Positions 1 to 4,445 of a DNA stretch of 6,619 bases are shown here, in pieces. Source of the stretch: Verrucomicrobiota bacterium (lineage in GTDB: Bacteria; Verrucomicrobiota; Verrucomicrobiia; Chthoniobacterales; UBA10450); NCBI GenBank assembly GCA_003218345.1, contig QHNF01000236.1, positions 1 to 6,619 on the forward strand, given 5' to 3'. Position 1 is the first letter of the stretch; each line of letters begins with the position of its first letter. The notes below the pieces were generated by a model. It was not told the DNA's origin. It made no database searches and saw nothing but the letters and a program-made list of their open reading frames with translations. The position numbers were made by a program, and so were the translations under genes.

Positions 1-1
1 A

Positions 2-619
2 TGCCGCCGCAGTTTTCCGGCCTAGACCGATCCCCGGGATGTTATCGACTGAATCGCCGGTTAAGGCGAGGACATCGCCGATAAGCTTGGGCGGAACCTC
101 CCATTTTGTAGTGACTTGATCTTCGCTCAGCAACGCGAATGCGTCCTTCGGCGCTGCGAGATCCGCCTTCGCTGTGGTATAAACTTTCACGCACGGCCCG
201 ACGAGTTGATACAAATCCTTGTCATTGGTTGCGAGCACAACTTCCATCCCGGGCCGCTTGCACGCGGCAATGGCATAACACCCCATCAGGTCATCGGCCT
301 CGGTGTCCGGGAGAGAGATATTTCGAAAACCCAGCAGGGGCGTGAGTTTTTGGATAAAGTCGAGTTGCGGGATCATTGGCTTCGGCATCTCTTTGCGTGT
401 TTCTTTGTAGGCAGGCTGGAGTTCCACTCGCTTCTGCGGCACCCCTTCATCCCATACCACGGCACCTAGCTCCGGTTGCAAATGTTTGACCATCAGCCGC
501 AACGTTTTTGTAAATCCAAAAATTGCGTTCGTTGGTTCCCCCTTCGAATTCGAGAGATTCGGGATAGCGAAGAACGAACGATAAACGTAGTAGTGACCAT
601 CGATAAGCAGCAGTTTCAT
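2..619 (-). CDS. 5'-3' exonuclease (PolA N-terminal domain family), partial at left edge
   Basis: Reading leftward from the ATG at 619-617 gives 206 residues with no stop before the window edge. It is a structure-specific 5' nuclease of the DNA polymerase I N-terminal type, acting on flaps and RNA primers in replication and repair. Visible motifs: LLLIDGHYYVYRSFFA near residues 3-18 with the metal-ligand Asp7; TNAIFGF at 30-36; VVWDEG at 54-59 where many PolA proteins have a FDA-like segment; TEADD at 106-110; LATNDKD at 129-135; and GDSVDNIPG at 188-196, starting the helix-3-turn-helix. The last motifs are the acidic metal ligands of the family. The start is chosen because MKLLLIDG is the usual family start; an in-frame ATG at 649-647 would add 10 residues encoded by repeat sequence. 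No Shine-Dalgarno is seen. Whether the gene continues into a polymerase domain (polA) or is a stand-alone exonuclease cannot be decided here, so no symbol is given. Confidence 0.9.
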   Translation of the reverse strand, partial: MKLLLIDGHYYVYRSFFAIPNLSNSKGEPTNAIFGFTKTLRLMVKHLQPELGAVVWDEGVPQKRVELQPAYKETRKEMPKPMIPQLDFIQKLTPLLGFRNISLPDTEADDLMGCYAIAACKRPGMEVVLATNDKDLYQLVGPCVKVYTTAKADLAAPKDAFALLSEDQVTTKWEVPPKLIGDVLALTGDSVDNIPGIGLGRKTAAA

Positions 620-630
620 TGGAAGGCTGA

Positions 631-665
631 TGCTGGATTCTGGATGCATGATGCTGGATGATCAA
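631..665. repeat. degenerate heptanucleotide array (TGCTGGA-like)
   Basis: Five consecutive 7-bp units can be read here: TGCTGGA, TTCTGGA, TGCATGA, TGCTGGA, TGATCAA. The word GATGCTGGAT occurs exactly at 629-638 and 650-659, and CTGGAT falls at 633, 640 and 654, all in 7-bp register. The array fills the gap between two divergent genes. It supplies several ATG triplets, at 630, 648 and 651 on the plus strand and at 649-647 on the minus strand, which make the start codons of both neighbours ambiguous. Confidence 0.65.
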
Positions 666-668
666 GGA

Positions 669-1841
669 ATGACCGAAGAATGGATCGTGCGCGTGCACGG
701 CACGGAATATGGTCCCGCTGATGTCGAGACGCTTCGCGAGTGGAAAGCGGAGGGTCGGCTGCTTCCTGGAAACGAAGCCCGTCGAGCCGATTCCGATCTT
801 TGGACAATAGCAGCGGAAATTCCTGGGCTGTTTGGTGTAGCGGCCGCAGGGCCTGCATCGATTTTGTCGAACAGGTCAACGGTCGAGCGTCTGACACAAG
901 CGCCCCTACAACAACGTCGCAGTCTTGCGCAGATTTTGACCGAAACGTTTCGGATTTACTGGAGAGGCTTTTTTCAATTCCTTACCCTTACGCTTCTGGT
1001 CTTGTTGCCATCGGTATGCAGTCAGTTGGCGAGTCCATGGATGCAAACGGCGCAGACTCCGGATGTCGATTTGCGCGCTCTCGCTGCGGGGAGCTTTGCC
1101 TTCTTGATGTTCATCCTCTCGATAGCAATGTGGCCGATTTACGTGGCGGGCATCCAAATCCTCGCCGCTGGGATGGCTGCCGGACATCGAGTTAGTTTGG
1201 TCGCCGCGCTGAATGAAGCTGTGCGGTTTTGGCCGCGTGTCGCGGTGCTTTGCGTTTTCGTGTATGGCGTTTTCTTCTTGCTCACCATATTTGCGTTCGG
1301 AATCGCCGTTTTGGTGGCGGCTGGCGCCTCTTCGTTATTGTTGATCTTTTTCGCCCTGGCTTTGCTCATCCTGCAGGTTTGGATGTTCGGACGCTTCTTT
1401 GTCAATGTTCTCTTCTGGCAGCAGTTTGCCGTCCTGGAAGGCGGCGGTCTTGCCGACTCATTGCGCGAAAGCAAAAATCTCGCGCGCAGCGGATGCGATC
1501 TTCCGTGGTTCCAACGTCCGATGTGGCGCGGCGTTTTCATCGCCTCAATTTGGTTTGCGTTTGTGCTGGCGATCACGCTGGGTCCGGAATGGACGACGCT
1601 GCGGCATTATTTTAATGAATTGATGACGACCCAAGATCCGCAGGCGCTTGTGCAAAAACTAACTGAAACCCAGCAAGCTCACGGCTTTGACATTTCCAGT
1701 TTCGCGCTTGGCGTCCTGCAAAAGATTCTCCAGCCGCTGCTCGGCATTGCGTTCGTGCTGCTGTATCTGGACAGCAAAATCGAGGTGCCTTCACATATGA
1801 AACGAGTTGTAGGCGCTAGCGAACGCGACGCGGTTCGCTAA
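669..1841 (+). CDS. GYF_2-domain multi-pass membrane protein
   Basis: A 390-residue protein of unknown function. Residues 4-55 form a GYF_2-type domain: EEWIVRVHGTEYGP, then LREWKAEGRLLP, then SDLWTIAAEIPGLF, with the usual Trp, YGP, Gly-Arg-Leu and Trp positions. Such domains are thought to bind proline-rich or other peptide partners. After a linker (56-95) come about five to seven hydrophobic segments, near 100-122, 139-172 (perhaps two), 190-215, 216-245, 288-306 and 346-367. VLEGGGLADSLRESKNLARS (255-274) resembles the 'LEG...ALRRSWxLxRG' segment of bacterial multi-pass membrane proteins related to the glycerophosphodiesterase membrane-domain group. This suggests a membrane protein with a cytosolic GYF sensor or adaptor; no enzyme motif is visible. 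The ATG at 669 is chosen because the domain begins right after it. An in-frame ATG at 630, preceded by GGAAGG at 621-626, would add 13 residues encoded by the heptad repeat. The gene is divergent from the exonuclease gene. Confidence 0.82.
   Translation: MTEEWIVRVHGTEYGPADVETLREWKAEGRLLPGNEARRADSDLWTIAAEIPGLFGVAAAGPASILSNRSTVERLTQAPLQQRRSLAQILTETFRIYWRGFFQFLTLTLLVLLPSVCSQLASPWMQTAQTPDVDLRALAAGSFAFLMFILSIAMWPIYVAGIQILAAGMAAGHRVSLVAALNEAVRFWPRVAVLCVFVYGVFFLLTIFAFGIAVLVAAGASSLLLIFFALALLILQVWMFGRFFVNVLFWQQFAVLEGGGLADSLRESKNLARSGCDLPWFQRPMWRGVFIASIWFAFVLAITLGPEWTTLRHYFNELMTTQDPQALVQKLTETQQAHGFDISSFALGVLQKILQPLLGIAFVLLYLDSKIEVPSHMKRVVGASERDAVR
1818..1839. repeat. inverted repeat ending at the stop codon of the GYF_2 gene
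   Basis: AGCGAAC (1818-1824) and GTTCGCT (1833-1839) are perfect complements separated by 8 nt. The right arm reaches into the TAA at 1839-1841 and is followed by A7, not by T. It is therefore not a plus-strand intrinsic terminator by itself and may only be a small mRNA 3' hairpin. Confidence 0.4.
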
Positions 1842-1854
1842 AAAAAATCCGTGC

Positions 1855-1925
1855 GATTTTGGGCACTGGTACAGTTGGTTTATGCAAACCTTTTCAGATT
1901 TCAAACTGTACCAGTGCCCGATTTT
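1855..1925. repeat. 59-bp palindromic element with 6-bp flanking direct repeats
   Basis: A perfect 16-bp inverted repeat has arms GGGCACTGGTACAGTT (1861-1876) and its complement (1904-1919), enclosing 27 nt. Inside, GGTTT (1877-1881) and AAACC (1886-1890) form a nested hairpin with an ATGC loop. GATTTT stands directly outside both ends (1855-1860 and 1920-1925), as a target-site duplication would. Two readings are possible: a miniature palindromic mobile unit (REP- or MITE-like), or a terminator for the GYF_2 gene that ends 20 bp upstream, since T-rich sequence (GATTTT, then ACTTTTTT at 1931-1938) follows the stem. Both may be true. The inverted repeat is certain; the mobile origin is an inference. 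Confidence 0.7.
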
Positions 1926-1954
1926 GTCTCACTTTTTTCAGTAAGATCCGTTCT

Positions 1955-1969
1955 AATGTGTGTCACATT
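1955..1969. promoter_or_regulatory. small inverted repeat, possible activator site upstream of the hsp20 operon
   Basis: AATGTG-TGT-CACATT is a perfect inverted repeat with 6-bp arms and a 3-bp centre. It lies about 90-105 bp upstream of the sigma-54-like element at 2061-2076, the distance at which enhancer-binding activators of RpoN promoters usually bind. The link to an activator is an inference from position only. Confidence 0.35.
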
Positions 1970-2060
1970 TTGCCAGTAACACGGACGGAGACTGGGCACC
2001 CTATCTAATAAACTGGTCGTGCTATGGAGCTTATGACCGCCTATTGTTTGAGATTGGTTC

Positions 2061-2076
2061 TGGCACGGTGCGAGCT
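2061..2076 (+). promoter_or_regulatory. sigma-54 (RpoN) -24/-12 promoter candidate for the hsp20 pair
   Basis: TGGCACG (2061-2067), followed by GTGC and then GAGCT (2072-2076), matches the RpoN consensus TGGCACG-N4-TTGCW except for two bases (GA in place of TT). The two invariant dinucleotides, GG (2062-2063) and GC (2074-2075), are exactly 10 bp apart as required. The predicted start of transcription is near 2086-2088, leaving a leader of about 35 nt before the ATG at 2122. That leader contains a near-perfect Shine-Dalgarno, AAAGGAGAT (2106-2114). RpoN promoters need an AAA+ activator, so this would make the heat-shock pair signal-dependent. No sigma-32 or CIRCE element was seen. Confidence 0.6.
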
Positions 2077-2121
2077 AATGCAAAATCCCGGAAAATTTAT
2101 CCAAGAAAGGAGATCTAAATT

Positions 2122-2582
2122 ATGAGTCTAATTCGTTATCAAGCTCCGGATCTGGCGCCTTGGATGGCCGCCGACCGCTGGAACAATTTGAGGGATGAAC
2201 TGCATTCGCTGCTCGAGTCGCCGTTCTGGTCCGGCTTTGGGCGAGGGGGACAACTGTTTACTGGTTGGTCACCTGCGCTCGATCTTTACCAGAGCAATGA
2301 CAACATTGCCGCGGTCATTGAATTGCCCGGAATGCGCAAGGAAGACATCGAAATCTCTTTGCACGATGGGACATTGACAATCAGCGGCGAGAGAAAGAGG
2401 GGAGCGCCAACGGTGAGAAGGCCGAGCGTACCGAGCGTTACGTCGGCACATTCCGTCGCAGCATCACGCTCCCAACTCGCGTGGACGCCAACAAAGTTAA
2501 TGCGAGTTACCGTGATGGAATCCTGACGGTGACATTGCCGAAGGCCGAAGAAGTGAAGCCGAAGCAAATTCAGGTCAGCTAA
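2122..2582 (+). pseudogene. hsp20: small heat-shock protein Hsp20 (alpha-crystallin family), broken by a -1 frameshift
   Basis: The gene would encode an ATP-independent holdase chaperone. The first frame runs from the ATG at 2122 (strong Shine-Dalgarno at 2106-2114) and gives a normal N-terminus and the first half of the alpha-crystallin domain: DLYQSNDNIAAVIELPGM at 54-71, then DGTLTISGERKR to residue 93. It then turns into non-homologous, Ser/Arg/Pro-rich sequence and stops at 2524-2526. The missing half lies in the -1 frame: EKAERTERYVGTFRRSITLP, then DGILTVTLPK, and a C-terminal IQV resembling the I-x-I/V tail, ending with TAA at 2580-2582. One extra G in the G4 run at 2399-2402 would restore about 153 residues, the usual Hsp20 length. 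The rest looks well preserved, so this is a very recent mutation or a sequencing/assembly error. No canonical slippery heptamer is present. The gene is first of a pair, 29 nt before the second hsp20. Confidence 0.85.
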
Positions 2583-2611
2583 TCAACTCAAACTGAAAGG
2601 AAACATTCACC

Positions 2612-2983
2612 ATGAATACGTTAGTCCGTGAAAACCGCGACAGTGATCGCGCGCAGGCCGAACAGTTCGTTGTACCGCCGGCGAGCGTGATCGAAGCCGG
2701 CGACGGCTACACACTCGAAGTCGAGATGCCCGGAGTAAACAAAGACGGGCTCGATATTTCGATCGAAAACAATGAACTCACGATCGTCGGGCGGCGTTCG
2801 CTTCCCGCTGTGGAAGGTACGCTGATTCATCACGAATCAGGCCCGGAAAACTTCCGGCGCGCGTTCGAACTCGATCCCTCAATCGACGCCGAGAAGATCA
2901 GCGCGAAAATCGAGCAGGGGCTTGTCACGTTAACTCTGCGCAAAGCCGAGCACGTCAAGCCGCGCAAGATCGCTGTTTCTTAA
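2612..2983 (+). CDS. hsp20: small heat-shock protein Hsp20 (alpha-crystallin family), second copy
   Basis: An intact 123-residue small heat-shock protein, expected to act as a cytosolic holdase that binds unfolding proteins as an oligomer. A short, polar N-terminal arm (1-20) leads into the alpha-crystallin domain (about 22-115): PPASVIEAGDGYTLEVEMPG, then DISIENNELTIVGRR, then FRRAFELDPSIDAEKISAKI, and GLVTLTLRK. The C-terminus ends in KIAVS, whose I-A-V is a variant of the I-x-I/V anchoring motif. The N-terminal arm is shorter than in the first copy and the two domains are clearly divergent, so this is not a recent duplication. The ATG is preceded by AAAGGA (2596-2601) with a 10-nt gap. The 29-nt gap from the first hsp20 indicates co-transcription from the sigma-54-like promoter. 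If the first copy is truly inactive, this one carries the operon's function. Confidence 0.93.
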   Translation: MNTLVRENRDSDRAQAEQFVVPPASVIEAGDGYTLEVEMPGVNKDGLDISIENNELTIVGRRSLPAVEGTLIHHESGPENFRRAFELDPSIDAEKISAKIEQGLVTLTLRKAEHVKPRKIAVS

Positions 2984-3005
2984 GTTCGGTTTGTCTCGAA
3001 ATTCC

Positions 3006-3046
3006 AGGCCGCGAACCGGAAGGGTGCGCGGCCTGTTTCCTTTCTT
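3006..3046 (+). terminator. intrinsic terminator of the hsp20 operon
   Basis: AGGCCGCG (3006-3013) pairs perfectly with CGCGGCCT (3027-3034) around a 13-nt loop, and the stem is followed by the T-rich run GTTTCCTTTCTT (3035-3046). It begins 22 nt after the second hsp20 stop codon and separates that operon from recA. Confidence 0.7.
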
Positions 3047-3071
3047 CCGCACGAATCCATCGCTTTTCTTC

Positions 3072-3100
3072 TTGGCGAATCGTCGCCCGCGTCGTACTTA
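3072..3100 (+). promoter_or_regulatory. weak sigma-70-like promoter candidate for recA
   Basis: TTGGCG (3072-3077) and TACTTA (3095-3100) are 17 bp apart between the hsp20 terminator and the recA ATG. The -10 match is poor, and the predicted start would lie only a few bases before the ATG. Offered because recA needs a promoter in this 67-bp gap. No LexA box of the CTGT-N8-ACAG, GTTC-N5-GAAC or TGTTC-N4-GAACA type was seen here. Confidence 0.2.
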
Positions 3101-3113
3101 GGGTCATCCTGAT

Positions 3114-4148
3114 ATGGCCACGAAAACCGAACAAAAAACCGGCGAAGACAAAGTCACCGCGGCGCGAAATAAGAATCTGGATCTGGCGATTCAACAGATT
3201 GCGAAAGATTACGGTGAGGGCGCGATCATGCGCCTTGGCGACGAGAAAATAGTCGACATCGATGTCATTCCCACCGGCAACATCTTAATCGACCGCGCGC
3301 TCGGTGTTGGATTCCCGAGAGGCAGAGTGGTGGAAGTGTTCGGCCCGGAATCCTCGGGGAAGACGACGCTCACGCTTACTGTGATCGCGCAGGCGCAGAA
3401 GCGCGGCGGGCTTGCAGCATTTATCGATGTCGAGCATGCGCTTGATCCTGCATATGCAAAAAAGCTCGGGGTCAATCTTGACGATCTGCTTGTCTCCCAG
3501 CCCAGCTCCGGCGAAGAGGCGTTGCGGATTTGCGAGACGCTCGTGCGCTCCAACGCGCTTGACGTAATCGTGGTTGATTCCGTGGCGGCTCTGGTCACCA
3601 GAGCAGAGCTCGAAGGCGAGATTGGAGATGCCACCGTTGGCGCGCAGGCGCGACTGATGAGCGCTGCGCTGCGCAAACTCACGTCGCTCATTTCAAAAGC
3701 GCGGACCTGCTGCGTTTTCACAAATCAAATCCGGGAAAAAATTGGCGTGATGTTTGGCAATCCGGAGACCACGCCCGGCGGCAAGGCATTGAAATTTTAT
3801 GCCAGTGTGCGTGTCGATATTCGCCGCATCGGCGCGATTAAGCAGACCGACGGCGTTGTCACAGGAAATCGCACCCGCGTCAAAATTGTGAAGAACAAGG
3901 TCGCGCCGCCGTTTACGGAAGCAGAGTTCGACATCATGTACAACGAGGGAATCTCTTCGACTGGCGCCCTTCTCGATCTTGCATTGGAAAAACAAATCGT
4001 CGAAAAGCGCGGTTCCTGGCTGAACTACAAAGGCACGCAACTGGCGCAGGGCCGCGACGCTGCGAAAGAAGTCTTGAAAAATGACAAGGCGCTTTACGGA
4101 GAAATTGAGACTGCTGTAAAGACCAAGCTGGATGAAGAGAAAAGCTAG
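3114..4148 (+). CDS. recA: recombinase RecA
   Basis: Complete 344-residue RecA (E. coli has 353), the ATP-dependent strand-exchange protein of homologous recombination and co-protease that triggers LexA cleavage in the SOS response. Order of motifs: N-terminal polymerisation helix around [20 protein letters not shown] (22-41); Walker A GPESSGKT (77-84); catalytic Glu107 in [10 protein letters not shown]; Walker B VIVVD (151-155); loop 1 [16 protein letters not shown] (167-182); [20 protein letters not shown] (202-221) covering the sensor Gln205 and loop 2; signature ALKFYASVR (225-233). The C-terminal domain is present, but the acidic tail is short, ending DEEKS. All key residues are intact. 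A weak purine-rich GGG (3101-3103) stands about 10 nt before the ATG. The gene follows the hsp20 terminator and is probably transcribed alone; no recX or lexA lies beside it. No strong terminator was found downstream. Confidence 0.98.
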   Translation: MATKTEQKTGEDKVTAARNKNLDLAIQQIAKDYGEGAIMRLGDEKIVDIDVIPTGNILIDRALGVGFPRGRVVEVFGPESSGKTTLTLTVIAQAQKRGGLAAFIDVEHALDPAYAKKLGVNLDDLLVSQPSSGEEALRICETLVRSNALDVIVVDSVAALVTRAELEGEIGDATVGAQARLMSAALRKLTSLISKARTCCVFTNQIREKIGVMFGNPETTPGGKALKFYASVRVDIRRIGAIKQTDGVVTGNRTRVKIVKNKVAPPFTEAEFDIMYNEGISSTGALLDLALEKQIVEKRGSWLNYKGTQLAQGRDAAKEVLKNDKALYGEIETAVKTKLDEEKS

Positions 4149-4438
4149 TTCACAGCGATGTGGATCATTGCCGCTGGTTCCATGTTCCCGGAATGCGAAA
4201 GGATCAGCGCATGTTCGGGCACAGCCCAATGGGCCGGTGAAATTTTCCGCGTACGACCGAACTGTTTGGTGGCTTAACGCCAATTGAGCTGCGTCAGCGG
4301 TTGTTCGCCTTTGAGCGGCTCATAATAGCTCGGCGGCAAGATGCCTGCCCGGCAAAACATTTCCATTTGGAAATCTGCACGCTCGTTCGAAACTGATTCC
4401 AGACATTTCCCGATCATGACTTCAGACATTTCCCGATC
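4149..4438. other. intergenic region between recA and alaS
   Basis: This 290-bp stretch holds no gene I can support; a 62-codon minus-strand frame across its right half has no recognisable product. It contains a short hairpin GCCC-AAT-GGGC (4224-4234), a -10-like CATAAT (4321-4326) without a well-spaced -35, and an inverted repeat GGCA-AGA-TGCC (4335-4345). It also has a perfect palindrome ATTTCC-ATTT-GGAAAT (4359-4374) and, at the right end, most of the 23-bp duplication. The word ACATTTCC occurs three times, at 4357, 4403 and 4426. E. coli AlaRS represses its own gene by binding a palindrome at its promoter, so the 4359-4374 palindrome could be regulatory; that is speculation. Confidence 0.5.
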
Positions 4439-4445
4439 ATGACTT
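4400..4445. repeat. perfect 23-bp tandem duplication covering the alaS start codon
   Basis: CAGACATTTCCCGATCATGACTT... repeats exactly: copy 1 is 4400-4422 and copy 2 is 4423-4445, with no mismatch. Each copy holds an ATG. The second ATG (4439) is the alaS start. The first (4416) opens an 8-codon frame, MTSDISRS, whose TGA (4440-4442) overlaps the alaS ATG as ATGA, the geometry of translational coupling. Because 23 is not a multiple of 3, the duplicated start is out of frame with alaS. Perfect identity suggests a recent event. Confidence 0.9.

Noticed and set aside
116..469. 117-codon plus-strand frame at the left end
   Set aside because: It is antisense to the exonuclease, whose motifs (TEADD, TNDKD, GDSVDN) are unmistakable on the minus strand.
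2390..2410. Programmed -1 ribosomal frameshift in the first hsp20
   Set aside because: The bases AGA-AAG-AGG-GGA contain no X-XXY-YYZ heptamer, and I saw no clear downstream stimulatory stem; a mutation or base-calling error is simpler.
2984..3113. LexA/SOS box upstream of recA
   Set aside because: TTCG...CGAA (2986-3000) is a loose dyad, but it lies before the hsp20 terminator and does not match known LexA motifs.
4224..4234. Terminator after recA
   Set aside because: The GCCC-AAT-GGGC stem is only 4 bp and no T-run follows directly.
3209..4283. Two long minus-strand open frames (170 and 196 codons) opposite recA
   Set aside because: They are antisense to a fully conserved recA and have no recognisable domain; GC-rich coding DNA often leaves such frames open.
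4149..4438. T-box riboswitch in the alaS leader
   Set aside because: I found no T-box core sequence, specifier stem or antiterminator in this interval.
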